A stretch of 64,000 bases of DNA, taken from contig OZ022593.1 of NCBI GenBank assembly GCA_963669155.1, positions 13,880,473 through 13,944,472 of the forward strand. Direction: 5' to 3'. Positions 47,144-58,645 of the stretch are shown one piece after another. The number at the start of each line of letters is the position of its first letter. Within the stretch, counting starts at the first letter, position 1. The DNA is from Arbacia lixula (Eukaryota; Echinodermata; Echinoidea; Arbacioida; Arbaciidae). The notes beneath the pieces are model-generated. The model made no database searches. It was not told where the DNA came from and worked only from the letters and a program-made list of their open reading frames with translations. The position numbers and the translations under genes are program-made.

Positions 47144-47868
47144 CAGGGATATGTTATGGAAGGATATGAAACAACATTCTTTCTTTGAGCCCATGCGTGG
47201 CACCGCCGAAAAATTGCGTGGTCTCAGCATGTGCTTTTCACGTGTTTTAACAATAACGAACACGATTGCGTAGCAACGGTTTCTCAGAGAGAACAAAAGA
47301 AATGTAGAGTCTTATTTCGCTTGTCCACTTCTGTTGGATTGCATCAATACTTTTGTGAGGAAAAGCGATATCAGCGAACAAAAATAAACAGTTTTTTAAA
47401 GTAAAATATCTCATTTGCACGCAAATTCACGCAAACTCTGTTAATGAAAATAAGCAGCTTAATATATGATTTTGATAATGATTGAATCCGACATTTCCGG
47501 AAATCTCCGGAAAGTGAAGAAATTTGTTAATTATGCAAGTAAGAATATTATCTTATATCTCCGTTTGTGCATCATTCAACAATTATTTAGAAGAAAAACG
47601 AATACAGGATCTTTAGAGGTGTTGCCCCTTAACTTTCTTGAAAATTACAAAAAAATGTGATAAGAAACACAGCTTCGAGAAACAAAACAGGCAATTAAAG
47701 ATACTGCTTTCCAAGTTGACGATAGCAAAATGACGGTGCCGCGCATGGGACTTCAAAGCATTGCAGTGATTGTGGAATGCTTTTGACATTCATTAGCACG
47801 CTTTAGTATCCATACAGATGTTTGAATATATTATGGTTGAGTTGTCCCTCCTTCCTAACACATCCCTG
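47144..47868 (+). mobile_element. CAGGGATG transposon, copy 3
   Basis: 725 bp, nearly the same length as copy 1 and closely similar throughout. Flanked by the perfect 7-bp duplication GTAGAAT (47137-47143, 47869-47875). Confidence 0.93.
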
Positions 47869-47944
47869 GTAGAATGAAGTAAAAAGGCTCTAAACGTAAA
47901 GTATCGATTTCAAACTGTACCGTATCGTCATGACCGTGTTCCAT

Positions 47945-48508
47945 TTAAAGGGTTACTAAATTAGAAAAATAGGTTCCCTCTAATCTATGTAAAATTATCC
48001 ACTTAAAACGAATTTCACATTTGTTTGCCACAATAAAGTCTCATTTTGATGAAAATGTGAAAAAACGCACGCCTCCAGTGACGTATGAGAATTCAAAATT
48101 CCATGGACTGTACGGAGGTCAACAATAGACCATTTTCGTAATGTATTCACAACTTTCCCCCTAACTGCGTAGTAACGCGTTATTGCATTCAATTGTATCT
48201 TGTCATTCAGATTCAATGGATGATATGCACTTTGAATCTATTACTTGTTGCTACTCAGACAAACCTCGGACAAGCTTTGAGGTTCCCATTGGTCACGTAT
48301 TGTTTGAATGGCGTGAATAAAACATTTTATTTACGCCGTTGGCATTTATGGCATTTTGACTTCTCATACGTCACTGGAGGCGTGCGTTTTTTCCAATTTT
48401 CGTCGAAATGAGACTTTATTGTGCCAAACGAATGTGAAATTCGTTTTTAGTGGATGATTTTACATAGATTAATGGGAACTTATTTTTTCTAAGTTAGTAA
48501 CCCTTTAA
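47945..48508 (+). mobile_element. TTAA-flanked long-TIR MITE, family 1 copy C
   Basis: Intact TTAA on both sides, same orientation and order as copy A (CATTCAGATTCAATGGATG, GGACAAGCTTTGAGG). 564 bp. Confidence 0.92.
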
Positions 48509-48699
48509 AACTTCCTGGAACCGTTACTTTACATTTTAGTGGTCTGTCGTAATCGACGGATCATCTTCTAATTTCGTTAAAATTTTCTTTCTTTTTATTT
48601 ACTGCACCGCATTTTTTTTTTGTGGTACGTATATCTCAACAATGCATAAGCCATGTTTTACCAAATGTTCATCACGTGTAGGTGTACATGTGAACTTGT
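48509..48699. other. Spacer
   Basis: Nothing recognisable. Confidence 0.4.
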
Positions 48700-49080
48700 T
48701 ACAGCAACAATTTCAAGGTCATGGCCTTATCGTGACGTCATCTTCAAGTAGTTTAATGAATACCTATTACCTCATGTAGCTCTAGAACAAATCATTCATA
48801 TGTCATGAAATTTGACATGCATAAAATACGGTAGTGTAATAACGCGCGCGCAAAATTCAAAAGTGTTCTAAATCAACTAGAAATTGTTTTAAATATGTTT
48901 CAGGCCATTTCAATCATTTCACAAATTTCCGCGCGTTTTCCCATGCGTAACGCGAACGGAACGTCATTTTTTTTACTGGTTTCATGTTTCTGACACTACA
49001 TACATCATATTCTGAAAGTTTGAGCCATTTCCATGTAATAACAAGGAAAGTCTGACATCGGAATTGGTCATTTGTTTTGG
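48700..49080 (+). repeat. Dispersed repeat family 3, copy 1
   Basis: TTCAAGGTCATGGCC, GTGACGTCATCT, ATTACCTCA, CGCGCGCG, CTAAATCAACT, TTTCAGGCCATTT, TTTCCGCGCGTTTTCCC, GTTTCTGACAC and TGAGCC recur in the same order at 53580-54005. No ORF conserved. A C run follows at 49095-49111. Confidence 0.75.
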
Positions 49081-49734
49081 TCTTTTCCCCAAAAACGCCC
49101 CCCCCCCCCCCCTTTGAAATAAGATGGTTACGGTACTGTGTACATCATTGCATGTACCAAAATACATTCTTTTGACGGGCCAATTATGCACACACAACAA
49201 GTACGCGAAGTTGTAAATCATGTTATTTGTTCATATACATTTACCAATTGTTTCTATGAGAAGCCTTCCACATGTGGTTTACCCCTTGTGAAACAACTTT
49301 GAGTGTTAGCTTCCAATTCCAATTGTCCATCATTCTTTAGTTTGGTTTAGTTTGGGAAGGGGGCGCTTCCTCAAAGGGGGTTATTGTTACTTATTGATGT
49401 ACATTAACTATATTTTTCTATTTTTTCTATCGCATGCGTGCGCGTACAGACACAATTTCTACATTCACTTAACTTCAAATTATGAATAAGGAATTCATTA
49501 CTTTAGTTACCTTCCAATCACTGGGATTTCTTTTTATTTTATTTTTTTTTGGTTAATAATCAGCTTAAATGAATGTTCGATGGGCATTTTACATTTGAAA
49601 ACGTTATTAGTCGAAGACCTATATTTTTGAGAATATACTTTTAAGTAAACTCGAAGCGAATCAAAGGGGGTTAAAGAAAAACAAAAAAAGAAAGAAAATA
49701 ATAAGAAGATGTTACACATTTTTCCTTCTCAGAT
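49081..49734. other. Unassigned spacer
   Basis: C run at about 49095-49111; otherwise AT-rich. Confidence 0.4.
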
Positions 49735-50665
49735 AACAAAAAAAAAATAAAAACGTTTTTAAAACGTTCCTAGTAGGTTTTTTGACGTTCAATAAAACAT
49801 TTTATGGACGTCAAAATGAGGTAGGTTTAGATTTTTTAAAAACGCTTTATTGGACGTTTTAAGACTTTTTTTTAAACGTTTGAAGAAACCTTTTGGAAAC
49901 TCGAGACGTAAAAAAACTTTTAAAAACGTTCTGTGGACGTTGTTAGAACAAGCAAAAAACCTTTATAAAACGTTTTTACAAAGTTTTGAAAACCTTGAAA
50001 TGCACTAAGAACCTAAGAACACTAAGAACACGTCTAAACATTTGTTTATAACCAGTTTGAAAAAAAATATAGTGGAATATTAATCACACATGATTAAACA
50101 TACATGGATATAAACGCACACACAGCCCTAACCTTATATCAACCCTATCCTAGTCCTATCTTTTCTTACCCTACTCCTACCGTATCTTTAAAACGCTCAT
50201 TTTAATATTGGTTAGTACAACTAAAGATGAATATTTTGTTGTAGTTATTGTTGTCTGCACTCGATTAGGTGACATATATTGTTTTAATGTCTTAATTTCT
50301 AAATGTTGATTGGAATGTATGCTTAAATATTCCTTCTATATAATTTACCGTATATCTATCAAAATGTACAAATGACACAAGTCAATAGGCCTAATGCATG
50401 AATGAATGTTTATAAGCATCTGAGCACGAAAATCTACAGGACCTAACAAAAACGTTTTGTAAATGTCCTATATAAAACGTTCTGTAAACTTCCGATACAA
50501 ATCGTTTATTTTGTAATGTCCAAAAAATGTTTTTAAAACGTTCTTACAAAGCTGAAAATAAATTCCAAAATAAAACGATTTTAAAAAGTTTTTAAAACGG
50601 TCATTTAGGACGAAGACGTACAGGACCTAAAAAAACGTTTTAAAACGTTCTGAAAAGTTTTGTGT
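49735..50665. repeat. AACGTT-rich repeat block
   Basis: Ten AACGTT palindromes occur in two clusters (49755-49990 and 50445-50655), mostly as AAAACGTT followed by CT or TTT, with related GGACGTT and GACGTC motifs. Both clusters also have ACAGGACCTAA- or GGTTTTTT-type modules. The middle is ordinary AT-rich DNA. The layout suggests one element with two inverted halves. Confidence 0.6.
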
Positions 50666-50711
50666 TGGCTGGGTTATTGTCATTAGAGAGGAAAACAACA
50701 TATAAGAGAAG

Positions 50712-51158
50712 TTTAAAAAAAACCAAGAGGTTAAGCGATGGTTGCCAGGAGTTCAGGTGTCGTGACTTCGGGCTTCCGCCCTTACCGACTACCATTAGTT
50801 CCCTTCTGGTATGGCGACCGGCCCATTCGCATATCCCTCCCTACGTTCCTGAAACCCGAGACTTGAGATGTCCTAACTCTTTAGGGGAGGAAGCAAGGCA
50901 GATCCCAATCGTTGCCGGGCCATCCGACAAGCCTTGAACCTTGGTGTGAACCTTGGAGTTAGCTGGATTCGAGGTAGTCCGCTAGGCTATAAGACGTCGG
51001 TGCTGAAGCTGGGGATATTTAACGTATAATACTGTTAGTTCCAAATTTCCGCGCGAATAGCAAAAGGAATGCTAGCGCCGCGTCTCAGACTCGAGCTCTC
51101 GACCTTCTCTTCCTCAGCCCGACACTCTATCAACTGAGCTAACTGACCGATTGTTGAC
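50712..51158 (-). mobile_element. Dimeric tRNA-derived SINE, minus copy
   Basis: Reverse complement of the 34262-34765 family. The first tRNA module is present (GTTAGCTCAGTTGATAGAG on the minus strand). The second module has lost its middle: TATAGCCTAGCGGACTACC joins CGAATCCAGCTAACTCC, removing the B box. The body and T-rich end are conserved. Confidence 0.85.
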
Positions 51159-51899
51159 GTGATAGGTTTTTCAAAGCTTATATAACACTCGCATCACTCT
51201 GCTCAGCCGTGGCAGCAAGGACCATGAATAATGCATGATTCGCAATAGATTTAGTAAACGGAGCAGCTCCCATTGTTATTTTGACAAGAACGGCGTTTTG
51301 TTACTTCATGTAAAGAGACTGTCCTACCGTAACTATTAGAATCCGCTCCGATCTAAGAAAATTGTTGATTTACTTTAAGTATTAATGATTTCCGATCCGT
51401 CCTTGAAATTAAATATACCGATATAACATATTATTCAATAAATCCAGGCCTATCATTTGAAATAGGCACTTAATGGTAGCTATTTATAAACGATCGATAC
51501 AGGAATCCTTTATTTCTTCGAGAGGGAACTTTGACCCCTTACCGTAAAAAAAACAACTATGGTATAGAAAACGGCGTTGGCAAGATCATGGCTTGCCAGC
51601 GCGTTGTCAGGACAATGTTGGACAACGATTCTACGCACTGACTAGCCGGCCATCGCCATCATAACGGCGGCTAGCTCTCAACAATGAGCGTGCCCTTTCA
51701 CATCACCTACCCGAAAGACAATGTCCACGATGTCGAAACGGAGGGGGGGGGGGGTAGGCCTAACATCTTTAGTGCATGTTGACAATAATCATTTCATTGC
51801 GACCACACGGAAGTAATCTGCAATGAATGTTCCGCATTTCTAGCCGGATTTGCCATAAATACAAAATTGGGAGTAAAGCGCGGCAATAATGCAAAGGGA
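51159..51899. other. Unassigned spacer
   Basis: G run at about 51743-51753. Confidence 0.4.
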
Positions 51900-52100
51900 C
51901 AAAAACAACAGTTTTCGTTAAGTATCCACAATATTCTCCCGAACTACCTAGTGACGCGGGTTTTTTCGTTTTTTGTGTGTTTCTTTTTTACTTCACCTGT
52001 ATTTCGTGATTTAGTTTCAATGGATGGAACGCACTCTGAATATATTAGTTACCATTACCATTACCATAAGTAACGTATTGTTTGATCGATGTAAATAGGA
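51900..52100 (+). repeat. Relative of family 1 core, copy E
   Basis: CACCTGTATTTCGTGATT, TTTCAATGGATGGAACGCACTCTGA, ATTAGTTA and AAGTAACGTATTGTTTGA match the core of family 1, but the long inverted arms and TTAA ends are absent. Confidence 0.6.
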
Positions 52101-52182
52101 TGTGCATATATAACGAGAATTGTCTAATAAGTGAAAGGCGTTGCTTGAAATACAATGTGGAATACACAGATCACGGCAGTCG

Positions 52183-52236
52183 CCAAGAGGCACCATGTGT
52201 GGTTGTAGTATTACAGCCACACACGGTGCCTCTTGG
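52183..52236. other. 54-nt near-perfect hairpin
   Basis: CCAAGAGGCACC-A-TGTGTGG-T-TGTA and its reverse complement around a 3-4 nt loop; only one mismatch and one wobble in 25 paired positions. No gene nearby. It could be an RNA hairpin or the centre of a foldback element. Confidence 0.8.
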
Positions 52237-52830
52237 ATAAAGAAAATAAGAAAGCAGTCTGATTTGTACTTGCATCAATATCATCATATGGAATATTTTC
52301 CAGCATATTTTGTATCATGAAATGATAAAAAAAACACTTGGAATTCATGCAATTGCTGAAATATTTCGTTCTATATCTAGCAAAACTTTACAGCACATTC
52401 ATTCATAGGCTACTAATGATGTCAACATGGAAATAAAAAATGAGAATGATTTCTATCGTGTCGACCCATGCAGCTATGACACAATAAAGGACTTTGAGGA
52501 CAACTTTGCGGTATTTGCGCAGCATGATTACTCATCGTAGTTATACTCATCAGTTTCAAAATCATCACTTCCTTCAACCAGGGAAGTGTTACAGCTGGGG
52601 TAAGCACGAGAGTAAAAATCTCTTTGACACTTTTGAGAAATAATAAGAAATAAGTTACAGCGCAAAAGAAGCTCAAATTGACACACCATAAAGTCAAATG
52701 TTGTCACATTTTCTCGGAGCAGGTTTCGTGATTATTTATTCTTGTGATAATGAGATTTCCACTTTTGGACAAATTTGGATGTGCAATGTTTTGTGTATCA
52801 GATAACCAATTCAGAACACAACAATGACCA
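52237..52830. other. Unassigned spacer
   Basis: 52620-52740 diverged match to 44640-44790. Confidence 0.4.
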
Positions 52831-52835
52831 TTGTG

Positions 52836-52965
52836 TATTACACCTGTCCATCCACTAGCAACTGGCTTCAGAACTTCAGAGTGTCATTAATAATTCATGA
52901 TGCTTCTGGTAGAAAAGAGGTTGTGAGTTGACACGTGTGATGCACAATGGCCATTGTTGTGTTCT
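52836..52965 (+). repeat. Old dispersed repeat paired with 7835-7965
   Basis: Shared blocks ACACCTGTC, GTCAT-AATAATTCA, GGTAGAAAAGA, GATGCACAATGGC and TTGTGTTCTG. Confidence 0.55.
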
Positions 52966-53095
52966 GTTTGGCCAACTCGGTTTGAAAAGGTAAGAACGTG
53001 GTGCTTGTTGCTTTGTTGGGTAAGCAGATAACACAAAGATATGTGCCACGTTTTTGTTCAATACTGCTGACCAAAATCTGTGTCTGATACATACT

Positions 53096-53325
53096 AATAG
53101 ACCATTTTCGTAATGTATGCACATGCTATGCACGTCGTTCAAACGATGCGTTACTGGTGATAACCCCAAAGCGTGCGCGAGGTTTGTCCGAGTAGCAACA
53201 CCTCACAGATTCAGAGTGCGTCCATCCAATGAAACTGAATCACGAAATGCAGGTGAATGTAGCAGCGCGTCACTAAACAGTTATGGGGAAAGTTGTGAAT
53301 AAGTTACGAAAATGGATTATTATGT
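53096..53325 (-). repeat. Relative of family 1 core, copy F
   Basis: Minus-strand relative of copy E and of the family 1 centre (ACGTCGTTCAAACGATGCGTTAC, GGTTTGTCCGAGTAGCAACA, GGGGAAAGTTGTGAATA). E and F lie inverted about 1 kb apart. Confidence 0.65.
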
Positions 53326-53579
53326 CCCTTTCTTGATTAGACGTATCTAATTCCTATTGTAAAGCCAAGACAACAGCGCTTCATACGAGTGTCAGTATGA
53401 TCGATCATTATGCACGGATAAACCTAATTCATATCATTCAGAATCTACTGCTGTACCGAAATAATTATGACATATACTTCATAAACATTTATCAAAATGA
53501 ATATTTTGTAAAGGTGAAGTTTTGATACATCAAAGTTGGATGTACTTCATATATGTAAGTGGGAATAAGTGAACTGTTC
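53326..53579. other. Spacer
   Basis: Nothing recognisable. Confidence 0.4.
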
Positions 53580-54005
53580 CGTGTAATTTTTTTCAAGGTC
53601 ATGCCATGACCTTGACGTCATCTACGAGCAATTCAATGAAAAATTATTATCCCTCAAAATCTGATCATCTATAGCTAATGAAATTGTACATGCACAAAGT
53701 TAATGAAAAGACAATTAATTCAATGAAAAAAAACGCGCGCGTAATTGTATGTCAGTGCATTGACATGCGCGCTTTCTTTGTTCATGCTCTAAATCAACTG
53801 GAACTCGTTTTGCATATCTTTCAGGCCATTTAAAACATTTCCGCGCGTTCACACGTTTTTCCGTGCGTAACAAAAACGCAACCCCAGAATTCCGTTCTTT
53901 TACTGAAATAATGTTTCTGACACGACACACATTAAATCCTCTTATTTTGAGCCGTGTTCATGCTATAATAAGGTCGTGCGGGTGCGTCAAAGTTGAAAGT
54001 CCGCG
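53580..54005 (+). repeat. Dispersed repeat family 3, copy 2
   Basis: Same block order as 48700-49080. It includes the palindrome CAAGGTCATG-C-CATGACCTTG at about 53593-53613, in which AGGTCA half-sites face each other. Confidence 0.75.
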
Positions 54006-54068
54006 CGTGCATGCGTCTGTGCATTTTTGTTTCCAAATATTGCAAAGAACATGACTTTATCCAATAAG

Positions 54069-54502
54069 CCAGTTCGTAATTACAATTTGCGCATGAGCAG
54101 ATGAAGGTCATAGTGACCAAACCAGCTTGTTGGTTTTTAAATCACTGAGATAAGCATCATCATTAATAAGTTATTTTAGAATATGCTTGTTATCCAATTT
54201 ATAAAAGAACACCAAGGTGTTCAATCATGGGGTATTTGACAACAGGCCAAACGACAACAATTAGTTTACAATAAACAATGTAATAGAAGCTTTCCCAATT
54301 GTTCACAGACCGTAGCCTCTATTCTTGTCACCCGTTTTTAGATGGTTCCTTTATTAGAGGTTGAATATCGCAAATTGCTATGTCTGGTAAGCACATTACG
54401 TAACATCTCCTTTTGAAATGATATATTAATCAACTGCTTATCCTAATGAAAAAGGGAAAGGTCATAGTGACCAAACTTGCTCCAGAGCTAACTACGAACT
54501 GG
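54069..54502 (-). mobile_element. CCAGTTCGTA MITE, copy 2
   Basis: Near-identical inverted copy of 20558-20993, which implies recent movement. No ORF. Confidence 0.85.
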
Positions 54503-54676
54503 TGTATCGGCCATAGCTCTTCAGAATGGCTGGTAACCCCCAATTTCGGAAAGAGTATGATATGTAGATGCGACATGTGTCATTTTACCGTTCAGTACAT
54601 CGTGACGTTATCATATTGCTATATGAATAAAAAAAAAATGAATGAGCACTTACGTGTTAAGTGAACGGGAAGACTT

Positions 54677-54755
54677 GTGGCTCAAAGGGTAAGGCGCTGT
54701 TTTAAGAACTCGAGGCCCCCGGTTCGATTCCTGGAGTGCGCAGGGTCATTTTTTT
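54677..54755 (+). mobile_element. tRNA-like SINE head with T run
   Basis: TGTGGCTCAAAGGGTAAGGCG is a D-arm with A box, and CCCGGTTCGATTCCTGG an excellent T-arm with B box; a 9-T run (a pol III terminator-like signal) follows. Acceptor ends do not pair, so it is treated as a SINE head or tRNA pseudogene. Confidence 0.65.
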
Positions 54756-55980
54756 TTGTTCCTTTTGCAATGTTCATTTTGCCACCTTCTTCTATTCTAT
54801 ACCTCACTTTGTCATTCTCTTTGAGATTTTCTTGCACATTTTTCCTTCTCACCCCTTTATCTTGCATGACTATTAATTACACGTTATTAGCATATACATG
54901 TGACCATTAAGGCAAGTCTCTGAAATGTTAGTATATTGTAGGTGTGATTATGAGCTTTCGTGAGCGGTGTCTCTGATTTCTTATGAATAGATGGTGTCAC
55001 GATTGAAAGTCCATAGTGTCACCGTGCAATTACCAGCCCATGTCTGTGTATGAATTCGCCAATCCAGACCACCCTATACTTGTCCACAAGTATGTCTCGT
55101 TCCTTTCATATCTATATAGGTACCATGAGAAACGTGCCAAGTTGTGCCCAAATCAGTATTTTCATCTACAAAATCACATTTGCTTGTCCTCACTTACTTC
55201 GTAACAAGCACTTCGTGACAAAACTACTGCTTCATCAGCGGAGGTTCAAATGTGTGCATGCTTAGGAATATGCATGACCTATTGCAACACCCAGGGAGAC
55301 ATGACGTAATCACCTGCGTTTTGTATCATTAACATCAGCTCTCGGTCATGAAGAATACGTGGCGGAATCGAACCTGTTTCAAAGGGATAGATATCCATTT
55401 ATTTAAACATCCTTGGCATGACAAGTAACATACGGTACGAGAACTGATACGAACGGATTGAACATGATCCTCTTTGTCGGATGTCCGTAAGCGCTATCCG
55501 GCAAGGTGGAATATTTTATAGTTATATTTATAGTTAGTAGTCTTCACTCTCCAGACCCAATCGATAAGGAACATCACGTTTAACCAATTCGTGTTTTCCA
55601 TTACAGTATCAATGCAGAATGTTAGAGCTGCTACAAATGATGTAAAACTGCTAAACCATTGCGTGTTTTCAGGTTTTCCTTCTAAGAACTAATTTCAACA
55701 GGGCTCACTTTTGTTTTTAATATCATAAGGAAAGCGCCGACATGCTTTCAAAAAACACTATACTGACACGTTCTGCACTTCTTTTGGTAATAATTATGAT
55801 GATGGGCCTTCAAGAGAGCTAGGATGAAATCCACGCCGCAACTGATACCCCGGTGAGCAATCGTTGCCTCACTTCTAGCCTTTCGGACTTTTCTAATCCA
55901 ATTTGATAAAAAAAAAAAAAAAGTTTAGTATTCATAAGACTAGTCACTTTACTTGTGTCTCCTTTTTCAGTCTGTGGACG
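54756..55980. other. Unassigned spacer
   Basis: Short frames at 54677-54910 and 55016-55265 show no recognisable domain. A run at 55909-55922. Confidence 0.45.
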
Positions 55981-55984
55981 AGTC

Positions 55985-56345
55985 GGAGAAGAAATCGAGA
56001 GTGATTAGTCTTCTGCAGCCAGGCCCGTTCATTGAACAGATTGGCTTTTAAAAAAAAATGCGAATCAGCCTGGAAACCATGTTAAGTGAGCATCCGGTAC
56101 GTGAAACTGTACACTTCGCGCAGGAGCCTGCTAACCAGAGCGCGACCATATTTCAACACTTTGCGTCACCGTGGTCATGTTCGTTTAAATAATATATCAC
56201 TCTCTTTACTGTATCGACCGTAACGCGTAGAATATGCAGTAGTAAAAAGTGTACCCGTGTAGCGAACACTGATGCAGTGTCGATCTAAAAGGCAGGTTTC
56301 ATAAAGCTGACGAAACAACTTAATAATTATCTCAAGATTTGCGTT
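55985..56345 (+). repeat. Direct duplication, left unit
   Basis: Shares with 56660-57060 the order AAATCGAGAG or GATTGAGAAA, CTAACCAGAGCG, GACCATATTTCAAC, GTCATGTTCGTTT, ATATATCA or TCAATCA, CGTGT, and GACGAAACAA or GACAAAACAA. Diverged. Confidence 0.65.
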
Positions 56346-56453
56346 GTGCACTTAAACATTTTTACCAATAATTTGGTGCACTAGTCTAGTAAAGGGATAG
56401 CAACACGACGCTTGATAAGTCATACAAGCTTTGATTTTTTAAGCATTTCATTT

Positions 56454-56454
<1 letters not shown>

Positions 56455-56502
<48 letters not shown>

Positions 56503-56503
56503 A
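56455..56503. repeat. (TA)n microsatellite
   Basis: About 22 TA units between the two duplicated units. Confidence 0.95.
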
Positions 56504-56659
56504 GATTTCCCACACGATAATATTTATGCATTTATAAGGCATTACGAACAAAGACACATTGGGAAGTAGCCTGATTCCCAGGTTGTTGCGCATTTTTAAA
56601 TCAAATATTTAATGAAATAGTCTGCCTGCAGTAGACTAGTCATTCTCAATTTCTTCTCC

Positions 56660-57060
56660 GGATGGACGGATTGAGAAAAGAGGAGAATGATGCGTTGACT
56701 AGTCTTAGAGCACCAGACTATATTTTTCAGTTTGGATCAGAAATATCTAACGGCCTGGAAGCCAGACTAAATGGGGAACCAAAGCGAATGGATTCCCCGA
56801 TCAGCGTCCCTTTTCCTACTGATGTAAACCAATCGACAAGTGCTTGCGCTTGTAAACTACCAAACAGAGCGTGACTATATTTCAACTCGTTATGTGCATG
56901 TCATGTTCGTTTTATCAATTCATCAATCACATTACCGTGTCGAACGAAACACAATGAATATATTAAAATGTTTATCCACGTTTCTTAAATTCGCGGACCG
57001 TGACTCTAATGGCCGGCTTGACAAGACTGACAAAACAATTTAAATCTTTCATAAGTTCAT
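56660..57060 (+). repeat. Direct duplication, right unit
   Basis: See 55985-56345. Also contains TCTAACGGCCTGGAAGCCAGACTA, related to 13434-13455. Confidence 0.65.
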
Positions 57061-57769
57061 CTTTTACTTTAAAACAATGATCACTCGTTTTGGCATTAGT
57101 CTGAAACATGATATGATATATGCCCGAAAAAGATTTCAAAAGCGGTTTCATTTTTAGAACCTTTTTTTTAAGGGGGCGGTGGGAGGGGGATAAGAGATCT
57201 CCTCCGAAAAATGCGTCTTTAAGTATAACAATATATATATCACATTCTCATTTTGAGCAGTCCATGTATTTCTGTGAAGAAAACAGATATCGAGTTGTGT
57301 TTCGTACTCCTGGCGGACTTGTCAAGAAAAAGATGAGGCGTCATTTGTTTGTTATGCAACACAAAATCAGTTATTTCTGTTTTGTTTCCACCTGTTGGTG
57401 GTGGTGATGGGGTGTCCAAACTGACTTATAATAATAGATAACAATAATACAATAGTAATAATCATATACAACGGCAAGCCTTGGCAAATATAACAAGGTA
57501 TGGACAAATATATAGAAAAACAGAATGCCAATTCAATTTTATGTATATAAACATAGACTCAAGATCATTGATTTAACTTAATTGATTCTGGAGAGAAAAA
57601 GATATTTTTTTAAGTTAAGCTCGTGACCGAGATACCTAAAATAAATAGTGTAATGCTTCTATGTAAACATGACTATGTGTAAGCAGCGGCCGTTTGCACC
57701 AGATTGTGTAGTGAATTACTTTAAATACTAGAGCGGAAAGAAACAAAAATGTAGGTTTGAAAGATAGAC
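57061..57769. other. Unassigned spacer
   Basis: AT-rich; the frame 57120-57407 has no recognisable domain. Confidence 0.45.
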
Positions 57770-57862
57770 CGGGAGAGTAAGAGGGAAAAGGGGAAGGAGA
57801 AATAGAATGAGAGAGGTGCAAAGAGGGAAGAGGGAGAGGGGGAGGGGGAGACAGTGAAAAGG
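57770..57862. repeat. GA-rich tract
   Basis: Purine-rich microsatellite. Confidence 0.85.
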
Positions 57863-58017
57863 CAAAAAAGTCAGTGTAAAGGAGAAAAGGAGCAATTAAG
57901 AGAAATTGAAATTTAAACAAAGTATCTTTAATCAAAGACAATCGGAAACGAATGATGTTTTCCGGTCCTTTTCACAGCCATCTGTTCTCAACCAACACCA
58001 CACCGCCCACCACCCAC

Positions 58018-58046
58018 CACCCCCCTCTCTCTCTCTCTCTCCCTCT

Positions 58047-58099
<53 letters not shown>

Positions 58100-58110
58100 A
58101 CTGTCGTTCA
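58018..58110. repeat. CT-rich tract
   Basis: CT dinucleotide repeats after a CCACCACCC-rich stretch. Confidence 0.9.
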
Positions 58111-58645
58111 GTTTAACTGATCACCCCATTTCCCTCTCTCGTACTACTACATCAGTCTCCATGTCACGTTTCAATATGTTAGTGTTTCTCCCTCTCTATC
58201 TCTCTCCTCGTAATCTAAGAGAAAAAAAAATCGGCCGTAAAAACCCGTCTTCATTTTCCCTTTTCTATTCCGTAATACTGTTATCATGTTCCTCTCCATC
58301 TGATCCTGTCTGCTTTTCTATATCTACAATTTCTATTACTGTCTCTCTCACCAAGACAATTCTTTAAAACATTTAACGTATCTTGCAAATGTATATCTGC
58401 TATCAGTTATCGGATGCTTATATAACACAGATTCAACATATCAGTAACATACCGGAAAATGCTTGAAATCCCTGTCTCTCTCGCCAAAACCATTCTTTAG
58501 CACATTTACCATATCATGCAGTGTCACGCAGAATCGTATCTGCTTTCAGTAATCGAATGTTTTTAGAACATAGATTCAGCATATCGGTAACATATCGGAA
58601 CATGAGCCTTCACTTTCTTTTCACTGCGATGCGATCCACTCACAG
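58111..58645. other. Unassigned; short internal duplication
   Basis: 58320-58430 and 58470-58590 share TGTCTCTCTC-CCAA-AC-ATTCTTTA, CACATTTA-C-TATC, ATCTGCT-TCAGT-ATCG and AGATTCA-CATATC-GTAACAT, so this is a local duplication of about 125 bp. Confidence 0.6.

Noticed and set aside
54677..54755. Functional tRNA gene
   Set aside because: T-arm and B box are good, but acceptor ends do not pair.
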